Source: Pseudonocardiales bacterium (GTDB taxonomy: Bacteria > Actinomycetota > Actinomycetes > Mycobacteriales > Pseudonocardiaceae). From it: a stretch of DNA of 62,131 nucleotides. A program made the position numbers and the translations under genes. Below the pieces are notes generated by a model. It was not told where the DNA came from and did no database searches. It saw nothing but the letters and a program-made list of their open reading frames with translations. Positions 54,623 through 62,131 of this stretch are shown here, one piece after another (positions within the stretch are counted from its first letter, which is position 1; each line of letters opens with the position of its first letter). Where the stretch lies: positions 1-62,131 of the forward strand of contig JAFAPC010000198.1 of the NCBI GenBank assembly GCA_019247305.1, written 5' to 3'.

Positions 54623-56160
54623 AGTCCGAGGATGCGGTCACGGTGGCGCCAAGCCAGCGCCAGGCAGGCCGCACCCGGTGAGGCCATCGGCTCAGAGGTA
54701 AGCAGTCGCCGCACCGAATCCCGGGTGAACGGGATCCCCTCGGTGGCTCGCCCGTCCCCAATCGCGACGATTTCGCCTTCCTCGTTATAGCGAGTCGCAG
54801 ACCCGAAAGCATGAGCGAACACATCATCGTCAATCACCACAACGGTCAGAATCGTGGCCGCAAGAGTCAGCGCGTCCAAGCCGAGACCCAGAACAAACGG
54901 GACCAGGGCGCCGGCTGCTTGGGCGTCCTCCAGCTCCCGGTACAGTGGCCAAGAGTCGTAGTCAATTGGCTTGCTCCGGGTGCCGTCGTGCTCCGGTGTG
55001 CCGAGCAGCTCCTCAGAATACTCCCGGACGATATTGCGCCACAGGTCGAAGTCATTACGCCGATCCCACAGCGCGACACTGGCCGGCTGGAACTCACCAG
55101 CCGGGATCACGTCGTACACCCCTCCGGCGGTGGCGACCTTCGCCGGATCACGCCAATGTAGCAGGAAACTCGGCTCGGCCGGGTAGCGACGTAGCCGGAT
55201 CGTCAGCGTGGCCACTGCGGGAATGATCGCGCGACGGGCGGGGTCGAACGGGTCACCGATCAGGGCCCGAAACGGCAGCGTCTCGCGCAATGGCTCGGCA
55301 GAGTCGGGAACACCCTTGTACCCGTGGAGGCAGGCGATGGCCAGCTCATGACCGAGGGCCTCGCACATGTCAATCTTGTCGAAATACACCCCAAGCCCAA
55401 AGTGCAGACTGCCCGCGCTGAGCTGCTCACCAAGCAGCCGATAGCTCGGTCGGGACTCGAACAACCGCGGCGGATCAACATGCCGCATCGCCGAGGTGTA
55501 GCGGTCGAACCACTGGCCCGGGGCACACAGCGGACGCGTGGGACGAGTTTCCGCTTCGCCTCCGTCGATGGCGACGCCGTGTTCTTGCTCGTCCAGACTC
55601 AGCCGCAGCGAGCGCAGCTCCACCGGCTCGTCCGGAATCCAGCCGGGGCCGGCGATCAGCGGGGTGTCCGGCACCCGCTGCTCTGCCGGGTACAGCTCGA
55701 CGGCCAACCGCGCCAGCTCGCAGCGGTGCTGGTTGAGCCACCGACGCTCCTGCCGCCACCGCGCCTGATCAACCGCAACGGCCGCGTCCAGCTCGGCGCG
55801 TGGCCGGCTCGGAGACAGCCCGAGCTCCTCAGGAGGAATCCCGAGCACAGCTACCGCGCGTTGTCGCTGCTCATAGGACATCGTCTGGCGGCCGTTCTCG
55901 ATCTGGCTGAGGTTCTGCTGCGTCATGCCGAGCAGCCGCGCGGTCTTGCCCTGGTTACAACCCGAGGAGACCCGCCAGGCACGAATCACAGCGCCGGTGT
56001 CGTCAGCCGGCGCGCCGGCAGGTCGGCAAAGCCATTCCCCGGCGGCTGGAATCGCCTCGTCGGCGTGGCGACAGCTGGCGCACACCGGCTCTGGGTTGTA
56101 CCGACTCAGCACCGCACCGCACCGCGCGCACTGCCCGACTGCCGGCGTCTCGGCCGTCAC
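54619..56160 (-). CDS. Zinc-ribbon/XRE/RExxEELxG protein, first of a tandem pair
   Basis: A 513-residue protein. A zinc ribbon at the N-terminus (C11-x2-C14, C27-x2-C30), an XRE helix-turn-helix at about 56-112 (ARLLGMTQQNLSQIENGRQT), a spacer, and a 370-residue domain shared with the next gene, with R379-E380-x2-E383-E384-L-x-G387. The shared domain is preceded by GGVYDVIPAGEFQPA, a loop-strand pattern seen in Nudix folds. A DNA-binding sensor of a nucleotide-like ligand is a reasonable guess. It likely controls itself and its partner. ATG 56160. Confidence 0.65.
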   Translation of the reverse strand: MTAETPAVGQCARCGAVLSRYNPEPVCASCRHADEAIPAAGEWLCRPAGAPADDTGAVIRAWRVSSGCNQGKTARLLGMTQQNLSQIENGRQTMSYEQRQRAVAVLGIPPEELGLSPSRPRAELDAAVAVDQARWRQERRWLNQHRCELARLAVELYPAEQRVPDTPLIAGPGWIPDEPVELRSLRLSLDEQEHGVAIDGGEAETRPTRPLCAPGQWFDRYTSAMRHVDPPRLFESRPSYRLLGEQLSAGSLHFGLGVYFDKIDMCEALGHELAIACLHGYKGVPDSAEPLRETLPFRALIGDPFDPARRAIIPAVATLTIRLRRYPAEPSFLLHWRDPAKVATAGGVYDVIPAGEFQPASVALWDRRNDFDLWRNIVREYSEELLGTPEHDGTRSKPIDYDSWPLYRELEDAQAAGALVPFVLGLGLDALTLAATILTVVVIDDDVFAHAFGSATRYNEEGEIVAIGDGRATEGIPFTRDSVRRLLTSEPMASPGAACLALAWRHRDRILGL

Positions 56161-56204
56161 CGTTGGCCTCCCCCTCCGCTGAAGTAGCCAGCATAGCTAC
56201 CCTT

Positions 56205-56744
56205 CTATGACTGTTCGCGGTGATAGCTGACCGCGCCCTGGAGACCGGCCTTGAGAATCTCTGTCTCAGATTCGGCGTCTTCCCGCACAATCGTCAGACC
56301 ACCAGCGGCTTCGTAAAGTACGTACCGGATGTCGTCTAGCTGCAAGACACCTTTCTGTCGTAGTTGAGCGAACAAGTCATTTTCGGTTAAGCCACAGCGG
56401 CGCAACTGTCCGTGTTGAACTCGGCCGTGCTCGACAAGCACCCGGATCCGGTGCTCGAAAAGCTTGCCGAGCGCGGCGCTGAACCGCAGAATGCTCGCGA
56501 GCCGGTGCAACACGATGAGGGTGATGAGTGCCGCGGCGCCGGTGATGAACGACTGGGTACTGGCGATCGCCGTGCGACCGACGATCGCTCCGATCGCGAC
56601 GGCGGTAATAAAGTCAATGATCGACCACTGGGCCAAAGTGCGCCGTTCCCCGAGACGCAAGAAGACTAGTGCAGTGGCATACATTAGAGCGGCCTTGGCT
56701 GCCGCGATTCCGATTTCTTGCCAGTCGCTGCTGACCCACCACAT
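56205..56744 (-). CDS. DUF421 (YetF-like) membrane protein
   Basis: A 179-residue protein with three N-terminal hydrophobic segments (AAAKAALMYATALVFLRLGE, IIDFITAVAIGAIVGRTAIA, ALITLIVLHRLASI) and a soluble C-terminal domain containing LVEHGRVQHGQLRRCGLTEN and LQLDDIRYVLYEAAGGLTIV. This is the DUF421 layout. Its ATG 56744 lies inside the end of the CopD-CtaG gene, which it overlaps by 61 bp, so the two are translated together. Confidence 0.85.
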   Translation of the reverse strand: MWWVSSDWQEIGIAAAKAALMYATALVFLRLGERRTLAQWSIIDFITAVAIGAIVGRTAIASTQSFITGAAALITLIVLHRLASILRFSAALGKLFEHRIRVLVEHGRVQHGQLRRCGLTENDLFAQLRQKGVLQLDDIRYVLYEAAGGLTIVREDAESETEILKAGLQGAVSYHREQS

Positions 56745-58759
56745 GTGGACTCCTCCCGTCCATCAGCGTGCCCAGGACCGCCGCCGCGAGCTACGGGGGT
56801 TCGCCTCAACCGGTCCAGACTGGACTCGTCAAACATGCTGTCAGTCTGGCTCCAACGCAGGAGCAGCGCGACCATGACCACGAAAAGGGTGAGCTCGCCG
56901 ATGGCCAGGGCGAGCATCCCAGCAAATCGTTGATCAGCTAATAGGTTGGGCACCCAGGGTAGTTTCAGTGCCTGGTAGAAGTTTGCTGCGGCGATGCCGT
57001 TGCCGATTACCCGTCGGGTGTTTATGAGGGCCGCAGCGAAGACGATGTCCGCGGGCATTGCGGCCAGCAGGATACCTAACCGAGCGATATTCGGTAGCGG
57101 TTCCCGTGTGGTATCTACGCCGATTACCGACCAGAGGAAGAGGTAGCCGATGACCAGGAAGTAGGCATTGATGACCAGGTGTGCCCAGTGGAACCGCACG
57201 GCGGCGTCGAACAGGCCGGTGAAATAGAGCGCAAACGGAGATCCCGCGAACAGCGTCAGCGTCACCACTGGATGCGTCAGGGCCCGCGCCACCTGTGAGG
57301 CGCGCAGGGTTTCCAGCCAGTCCCGTAATCCGGGCAAGGCGGCTGATCCAGTCTGTGGAGCCGCTGCGTCCAGCAGGGTCAGCGGAGCTCCCAGCACGAA
57401 CAGGGCCGGAACCAGCATGGAGATCAGCATGTGGCTAGCCATGTGCAGGCTGAACATCGCGGCCGCGTAGCGGCCAAGTCCCGAGGAGGTCGCCAGCAGC
57501 AGCGTCAGGCACCCCGCCAGCCACGCCGCCGTCCTGGTCATCGGCCAGCGCTGGGCGTAGCTATGGACGTGGCGAACACCGACCAGGTATGAGACCGCAA
57601 GGAGCGCTACAGCCGGGCTGAACAGCATGTCGACCCGCCAGGCGGTGATCAGCCGCCATGGTGTCGGTGGCCCAGACAGGTCATAGCCGAGCAGGGTTTG
57701 GGCAGTGGTGAAGGCGCGGCTCAGAACATTTGGCACGGACAGATGCGTCAGGTCGACCGACATACCCAGCACTCCCAGTAGGAGCAGGATGTCGGCACAA
57801 CCGAGCCGGATCACTCCTGGCCACCGGGGCGGTGTGGCATCGAGGTCGCGCGCCGCGCGCCGACGCAAGGCTTCGCCGGCAACACCCAGGAACGCCACCA
57901 GCCCCACCTTGGTGAGCAGCAGCACGCCGTAGTCACTGGTGAGCAGCGTGTCCAGGGGAACGAGCACCACGCCCAACACGAGGCCAGAGGCGACCAACAC
58001 GACCCAGCACCACCGGGCTAACCGCGCATATCGCCTCATCACCAGCTCTAGCGCAAGTCCGCCGCGACGTACCTGGCGCAGGACGGCGAGTGCGGTCCCG
58101 ATCCACAGCGTGGCGGTGGGAACGTGGATCACGATGGCGGCCAAGGCGAGGTCGTGTCCGCTGTCGGAGGAGCCATGCGCGGTGGCCAACGGCGGCAGCA
58201 CAGCGATGACCGCCAACCCGCCGAGAGCGAACACCGCCCGCCAGGACAGCACGGCCCGGCATCCGGCCGCGACCATCGCCGCGACCGCCGCCGTGATCAG
58301 CCATGCCTTTGGTTGTTCCAGCGCATCCAGTTGAGTGAGAAGGTGTCCGGGTGCGATGACCCGGGACAGCGCCAACCCCACGGTGTCTGCCGCGGAGAAG
58401 GGAACGAGCAGCAGCGCGCTCATCCCCCAGACCAGCGCGGCGTGGGTGGCGATGCGCAGCTCGCCGTAGGCCTGCGCGGAGATCAGCCCCGAGGGCTGCG
58501 GCCGCGTGCAGGACGCGGCAAAGGTCAACGCCCCAACACACACGGTTGCGGCCAGATCGGCGAGCAGCCGCAGCAGGGGAGTCCCCAGCATCACGACGGG
58601 ACCCGGATCCGGATTACCGACCGCTGTGTAAGGTCGCGCGCCGGCCAGCGCGCTGACCACGATGACCAAGACGGCGGCCAGCAACGCCCCACCGACCAGC
58701 GGCCACCACCATCTGATCCCGGCAGCGCTGAGTCTATGGACAGTACCGTGTTCGCTCAC
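56684..58759 (-). CDS. CopD-CtaG fusion membrane protein
   Basis: A 691-residue protein with about 15 hydrophobic helices. The N-terminal half fits CopD copper-resistance permeases (HDLALAAIVIHVPTATLWIG, LLLTKVGLVAFLGVAGEALR); the C-terminal half fits the CtaG/caa3 assembly family (MFSLHMASHMLISMLVPALF, FHWAHLVINAYFLVIGYLFL). The fusion is common in actinobacteria (Rv0102-like) and is linked to copper uptake and cytochrome oxidase assembly. I chose GTG 58759; the frame extends further without a domain. Its end overlaps the DUF421 gene. Confidence 0.88.
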   Translation of the reverse strand: MSEHGTVHRLSAAGIRWWWPLVGGALLAAVLVIVVSALAGARPYTAVGNPDPGPVVMLGTPLLRLLADLAATVCVGALTFAASCTRPQPSGLISAQAYGELRIATHAALVWGMSALLLVPFSAADTVGLALSRVIAPGHLLTQLDALEQPKAWLITAAVAAMVAAGCRAVLSWRAVFALGGLAVIAVLPPLATAHGSSDSGHDLALAAIVIHVPTATLWIGTALAVLRQVRRGGLALELVMRRYARLARWCWVVLVASGLVLGVVLVPLDTLLTSDYGVLLLTKVGLVAFLGVAGEALRRRAARDLDATPPRWPGVIRLGCADILLLLGVLGMSVDLTHLSVPNVLSRAFTTAQTLLGYDLSGPPTPWRLITAWRVDMLFSPAVALLAVSYLVGVRHVHSYAQRWPMTRTAAWLAGCLTLLLATSSGLGRYAAAMFSLHMASHMLISMLVPALFVLGAPLTLLDAAAPQTGSAALPGLRDWLETLRASQVARALTHPVVTLTLFAGSPFALYFTGLFDAAVRFHWAHLVINAYFLVIGYLFLWSVIGVDTTREPLPNIARLGILLAAMPADIVFAAALINTRRVIGNGIAAANFYQALKLPWVPNLLADQRFAGMLALAIGELTLFVVMVALLLRWSQTDSMFDESSLDRLRRTPVARGGGPGHADGREESTCGGSAATGKKSESRQPRPL

Positions 58760-58903
58760 GACAGCCTCGCGTGCACCCCCCTCAGCGGTAAGCAGGAATG
58801 TGCCCTCAGCGTCACATTGTTCGTCTCGGCGATCTGGTGACGGCGTCCGGGTCAGCGACTGTCCTGGCGTGGGGTGAAGCGGCCGTGCGGGCAACCACGG
58901 CGC

Positions 58904-59320
58904 TTAGTGCTCGACCACCCTGGCGAGACCATCGCAGTCCGCGACGGTCACCGTCACAGCTGGATGACGCACCAGCCCGAGAGGGTCCAGGCCACGCACC
59001 GGTGTGGCGAAGCGGAGGCACAGACCTCGCTCGCTGTTGGTCGCGCACGTCAAGCCCCAGTCGGCTAAGGACAGACGCGCTGGGCCCATCGTCTTGATCA
59101 GCGAGAAAGGACCGGTATGTACCGTGGAGATCACGTTCGTCAGTGGTGTCCGCACCCGCCATGGCCCGAACCTGATCGAGAGCACGGCGTCATCGACCCA
59201 GACTCCCGCAGTCGCGCTGGTCACACCGAAGAGCAGTCCCGGCAACCGGTACGCCGCGGCGAAGTGGAAGGGGAAAAAGTGGGGTTCCCGCATGGCGATC
59301 GGCATACCCGCGACGCTCAC
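58904..59320 (-). CDS. Conserved hypothetical protein
   Basis: A 138-residue protein: EPHFFPFHFAAAYRLPGLLF, GVTSATAGVWVDDAVLSIRF, GPWRVRTPLTNVISTVHTGP, FSLIKTMGPARLSLADWGLT, HPAVTVTVADCDGLARVVEH. The alternation of short strands suggests a beta-rich fold; no signal peptide or helices of note. I believe this family is widespread in actinobacteria with no assigned function. Alternative start ATG 59305 (MPIAMREP) is five codons downstream of ATG 59320. Confidence 0.75.
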   Translation of the reverse strand: MSVAGMPIAMREPHFFPFHFAAAYRLPGLLFGVTSATAGVWVDDAVLSIRFGPWRVRTPLTNVISTVHTGPFSLIKTMGPARLSLADWGLTCATNSERGLCLRFATPVRGLDPLGLVRHPAVTVTVADCDGLARVVEH

Positions 59321-59486
59321 CGTTTAGCCGCTAGGTGGCTGAACTCGCCCCGACGACGAGAAACCCCAGGCGCGTGATCGGATTTGGGATCGGGGCGCGG
59401 CGGGAGTAGGTCGGGCTCCGCAGCTCCACGGCACCGGTGTACAGGTTCGCCTGGCTTGCGGCACAGCTGCGCGCTACGGTCGCGTC

Positions 59487-60215
59487 GTGGCAATGCCGGA
59501 GGGTCAAGAACTGGCCGAGGTCTTTGCGCAGATTGCCCGGGAACTGCTGACCGAGGCGACTCCGGAACAGACGGGAGCCCGGATCGTCGCGGCGGCGGTG
59601 CATACGGTGCCAGGCTGCGACCACGCCGGAATATCGCTGGTCCACCGGCATGGGCGCATCGAGACCACGGCCGCAAGCGACGACGTCGCTGCGGCCGTGG
59701 ACACCATCCAGTACGAGCTCGGTCAGGGGCCGTGCCTGGAGGCGATCCGGGATCACGAGTCCTACCTGATCTCTGATCTGACCACGGAGGACCGCTGGCC
59801 CCCATTTAGCCGCCGAGCCGCCGAGGAGACCAGCATTCGCAGCATGCTGTCGTTTCGGCTGTTCGTCGGAGACGACACGTTGGGCGCGCTCAACCTCTAT
59901 TCTCGCGAGATCGACGCCTTTGATGAGGAGGCTCGCGCGGTGGGAGCGATCCTGGCTGCGCACGCGGCCGTCGCGATGAGCACCGCACGTGATCGGGAGC
60001 GAGCCGAGCACCTCGAGCGGGCGGTGCAGTCCAACCGCGAGATCGGCATGGCCATGGGAGTCGTGATGGCCCGGGGCCTGCGGACGCCGGAACAGGCCTT
60101 CGATGTGCTCCGCCGGGCCTCGCAGCGCCTGAATGTCAAGCTGCGTGACGTCGCGAGCGTGGTCGTCGAGACGGGTGAACTCCCGGAACGCAGGAATAGC
60201 CCGACCGTGCCGTGA
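59487..60215 (+). CDS. GAF-ANTAR antiterminator protein
   Basis: A 242-residue protein. GAF domain at about 20-165 (PGCDHAGISLVHRHGRIETT, YELGQGPCLEAIRDHESYLI), then an ANTAR RNA-binding domain at 175-235 (LERAVQSNREIGMAMGVVMA, LRTPEQAFDVLRRASQRLNV). ANTAR proteins bind dual-hexaloop RNA and prevent termination. GTG 59487 or ATG 59493. Ligand unknown. It is followed by a GATCCTC/GAGGATC hairpin. Confidence 0.9.
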   Translation: MAMPEGQELAEVFAQIARELLTEATPEQTGARIVAAAVHTVPGCDHAGISLVHRHGRIETTAASDDVAAAVDTIQYELGQGPCLEAIRDHESYLISDLTTEDRWPPFSRRAAEETSIRSMLSFRLFVGDDTLGALNLYSREIDAFDEEARAVGAILAAHAAVAMSTARDRERAEHLERAVQSNREIGMAMGVVMARGLRTPEQAFDVLRRASQRLNVKLRDVASVVVETGELPERRNSPTVP

Positions 60216-60247
60216 CGTTGACCTGGACACCCGGGTAACGCTTAAAC

Positions 60248-60292
60248 CACTAGGCATACCGGCTGATCCTCACGAGGATCCAGCATGCCGCC
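60248..60292 (+). terminator. Hairpin downstream of the GAF-ANTAR gene
   Basis: Arms GATCCTC (60265-60271) and GAGGATC (60274-60280) surround AC, extended by GCTG/CAGC and, further out, AGGCAT/ATGCC. It lies 33 bp after the GAF-ANTAR stop. There is no U-tract, as is usual for high-GC terminators. 60292-60433 shows nothing else but the MarR leader. Confidence 0.45.
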
Positions 60293-60383
60293 TGACTATC
60301 ATGATCGGTTCATAGGCGCTACGCCCGTCGAGCGAAAGCGCATCCCTATCGGCGACGGTTCCGGGGCATCGGTCTCGATGGCT

Positions 60384-60427
60384 GCCGGTCTGTACCGGCC
60401 GTCCCTGGATCTGACGAAAAGGTCAGA
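60384..60427 (+). promoter_or_regulatory. Candidate MarR operator and leader hairpin
   Basis: A perfect palindrome GCCGGT-ctgt-ACCGGC (60384-60399) lies 34 bp before the MarR ATG, followed by TCTGAC-gaaaag-GTCAGA (60410-60427), 6 bp before the ATG. MarR regulators usually bind palindromes of about 16-20 bp in their own promoters, so the first is a candidate operator. Confidence 0.35.
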
Positions 60428-60433
60428 CCGTTC

Positions 60434-60853
60434 ATGGTGACGACTGACGATGCGCGCTGGCTTGCCGATTACCTACGGAAAATGGTATCGGGTCGCCCCG
60501 CCGTGTGGGCCGGCAGCGAAATGACCCTGGCGCAGCTGCTCGCGCTGCATTTCATCAGCGCGAAAGCTCCAGTCACGCTGATCACGCTGTCGGAGGCCCT
60601 GGGCACCCGACCACCGGCCACCTGCGCAATGGTCGATCGGCTTGCCCGAGCCGGGCTGGTCCACCGTACGTCCGACCGCAACGACCGCCGACGCGTTCTG
60701 CTGGCCGTCACCGGTCAGGCCTCAGCGATGATCGGCAAGACTGACCTGCAGACTGCTCAACGACTGCAGGTAGTGCTCAACAGCATGGGCGCGGCGGCCC
60801 AGCGTTGCCTCACCGAGGTCATGAAGGACACCGCACGCCGCCTCGCCAGGTAG
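60434..60853 (+). CDS. MarR-family transcriptional regulator
   Basis: A 139-residue winged-helix regulator: LLALHFISAKAPVTLITLSE, ALGTRPPATCAMVDRLARAG, LVHRTSDRNDRRRVLLAVTG, with the wing basic motif DRNDRRRV. C-terminal helices provide the dimer interface. It would repress its own gene or the convergent aldo/keto reductase; palindromes lie at 60384-60427. ATG 60434. Ligand unknown. Confidence 0.88.
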   Translation: MVTTDDARWLADYLRKMVSGRPAVWAGSEMTLAQLLALHFISAKAPVTLITLSEALGTRPPATCAMVDRLARAGLVHRTSDRNDRRRVLLAVTGQASAMIGKTDLQTAQRLQVVLNSMGAAAQRCLTEVMKDTARRLAR

Positions 60854-60997
60854 CCGCCGTTCAGCCCGCACCGCCGTCTTCACCTTGGGCACCGGAGCGG
60901 GTCCGGGCCGGGTCGACTTCACGCTCGGGATGGCGCCGGAGGTATTCCTCCAACTCCCCGGCCGCCGAGGTTAGGGCAGCCGAGCGGACAGCTGCAC

Positions 60998-61921
60998 TCA
61001 GATGAATGTGGACCGAAGTATGGCGAGCTCGTCTGACGACAACTCCCACTCACCGGCTGCGGCATTGGCTCGTACCTGTTCAGGTTTCGTCGCCCCGGCA
61101 ATGACCGACGCAACCGCTGGCATGGCCGCCAAGCCAGCGACGGCCACCTCCAGGAGCGAGCGTCCATGCTTCTCACCGAACCGCTCCAACGCTTCGAGCT
61201 TATCGAACATGTCGTCGGTCAGCTCCGACTCACGCCCGGTCAGGCGCGCCGCTGGAGGCGGAGCCTGTCCGCGACGGTATTTGCCGGTGAGCAGCCCATT
61301 CGCCAGGGGGAAATATGGCAACACACCAACACCCCGATGCACACACGACGGTATGACTTCCCGTTCCGCGTCACGTCGCAGCAGGCTGTAGTGATTTTGC
61401 GCCGAGATAAACCGAGCCTGATGGTGGGTCCGGGCGATCCAATCGGCATCGGCGATCTGCCATCCGGCGAAGTTGGACGACCCGATGTACCGTACTTTAC
61501 CTTCCTTGACGAGCTCATCGAGCGTCGCCAGTGTCTCCTCGAACGGAGTGACGCCATCAGGCACGTGGTACTGGTAAAGATCGATGTAGTCGGTCTGCAA
61601 ACGACGTAGACTAGCTTGCACCGCGCGGCGTATGTACGTGCGCGACCCGCGCGCCACCCTCCCGTCCCCCATGTCCATGCCGAACTTCGTCGCCAGCACG
61701 ACGTGCTCGCGCCGACCCGCCAGCACCTGACCCAGAAGCTCCTCTGATCCGCCCCGGTTCCCGTAGGTATCAGCGGTGTCCACGAGCGTCACACCGCAGT
61801 CGATGGCAGCATCGACCACGTCGCGCGTCTCCTCCAGACCGATCTGACTGCCGACGTTGTTCCCTCCGAGGCCAACCACCGACACCGTGAGACCGGACTC
61901 ACCTAATTGGCGATAACGCAT
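60998..61921 (-). CDS. Aldo/keto reductase
   Basis: A 307-residue NADPH-dependent aldo/keto reductase. Catalytic residues fit: D49 and Y54 in VDTADTYGNRGGSEELLGQV, K78 in VVLATKFGMDMGDG, H111 in YIDLYQYHVPDG. Cofactor site SNFAGWQIADAD and the C-terminal VIAGATKPEQVRANAAAGEW. ATG 61921 (MRYRQLGESGLTV). No specific substrate can be told. Positions 60854-60997 show nothing firm. Confidence 0.92.
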   Translation of the reverse strand: MRYRQLGESGLTVSVVGLGGNNVGSQIGLEETRDVVDAAIDCGVTLVDTADTYGNRGGSEELLGQVLAGRREHVVLATKFGMDMGDGRVARGSRTYIRRAVQASLRRLQTDYIDLYQYHVPDGVTPFEETLATLDELVKEGKVRYIGSSNFAGWQIADADWIARTHHQARFISAQNHYSLLRRDAEREVIPSCVHRGVGVLPYFPLANGLLTGKYRRGQAPPPAARLTGRESELTDDMFDKLEALERFGEKHGRSLLEVAVAGLAAMPAVASVIAGATKPEQVRANAAAGEWELSSDELAILRSTFI

Positions 61922-61986
61922 GTCATGCCCCTTAGCAGCGAGACGTCCGGGAGCCTCCAGCCCGAGAACGCACCCCACCGCGATCT

Positions 61987-62131
61987 TGAGGCTTATGCAA
62001 AACTCTAATTATTCCCAGTCGGGGCTTAGTTAGGGGTCATTGGTTCCGAAAGCTGGCGACACGCCGCATGAAATAACAGGCAACGGCTTCTCCGACCGAT
62101 AGAAAGGAGGTGACGAAACCACTCTCTCACG
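61987..62131 (+). mobile_element. Partial insertion sequence, 5' end
   Basis: TGAGGCTTATGCAAAA (61987-62002) pairs with the inverse of 71-86 at the left edge (15 of 16 bases). After an AT-rich, non-coding stretch, AAAGGAGGTGA (62103-62113) is a full-strength ribosome site, with a GTG at 62110 and an open frame (MTKPLSH) running off the window. This matches the left end of an IS with its transposase start. The copy would lie in the same orientation as the one at the left edge. Confidence 0.4.

Noticed and set aside
60861..61049. A 62-residue minus-strand frame between the MarR and aldo/keto reductase genes
   Set aside because: It overlaps the end of the reductase gene in another frame and has no ribosome site; its C-terminal half looks protein-like but is too short to support.
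62101..62131. AAAGGAGGTGA as the complement of a 16S rRNA 3' end
   Set aside because: It reads as a ribosome-binding site on the plus strand. No rRNA sequence lies next to it on the other strand.

Overview
The window is high-GC, dense actinobacterial chromosome. Several neighbourhoods match what I know of Mycobacterium tuberculosis and its relatives: the suf operon next to mptB and an ABC exporter, sigE with its anti-sigma factor, htrA and an O-methyltransferase, glgC/glgM, and ispH beside a lipid-droplet-protein-like gene and xseAB. With the SARP/AfsR regulators, GTG starts and XRE-TPR regulators, this suggests Pseudonocardiales or a close relative. The genus cannot be read from the sequence.

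Layout. 1-3.5 kb is accessory: the tail of an insertion sequence (IS), a truncated gene, a PLP enzyme, two copies of a 76-bp inverted-repeat element, a hypothetical gene and a VapBC-like toxin-antitoxin (TA) pair. 3.5-10.2 kb is one leftward iron-sulfur assembly operon, sufR-B-D-Rieske-C-S-U-T, with nearly every junction overlapping by 4 bp. pyrD follows (10.3-11.4 kb). An accessory block (11.4-14.9 kb) holds two paralogous zinc-ribbon proteins, one with a motor ATPase domain, around an AbrB/RelE-type TA pair. mptB and an ABC exporter follow (14.9-18.4 kb).

18.4-23.5 kb is an eroded island. It carries a 48-residue, extremely charged peptide gene translationally coupled to a long PIMT-type methyltransferase, an arrangement resembling aspartimide-forming RiPP (imiditide-type) loci. 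Around it lie regulator remnants, a frameshifted SLOG gene whose 3' end is a copy of the methyltransferase tail, and a gene split by an 88-bp MITE-like element with 12-bp terminal inverted repeats and a 5-bp target duplication.

23.5-51.8 kb is mostly core metabolism and cell-envelope functions: a SARP regulator, recG, rpmB, ispH, xseAB, glpX, fumC, a secreted SH3-like protein divergent from an AfsR-type SARP with a three-heptamer SARP box between them, phoH, a DUF885 protein, a short-chain Z-prenyl transferase, htrA/anti-sigma/sigE, methyltransferases, glgC/glgM, ppk2, a DUF1918 fusion and a PPOX-class flavoprotein. 51.8-56.2 kb is a second accessory zone with regulator debris and two tandem homologous proteins sharing a RExxEELxG (Nudix-like) motif. 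56.2-62 kb carries a DUF421 protein, a CopD-CtaG fusion, a hypothetical protein, a GAF-ANTAR antiterminator, a MarR regulator and an aldo/keto reductase. The right edge shows what looks like the other end of the same kind of IS seen at the left edge.

Most promising for new biology: the charged peptide/PIMT pair (18961-20240), the twin RExxEE proteins (53474-56160), the zinc-ribbon/ATPase paralogues (11462-14884), the dissected MITE insertion (21033-21130), and the SARP box at 35185-35213.
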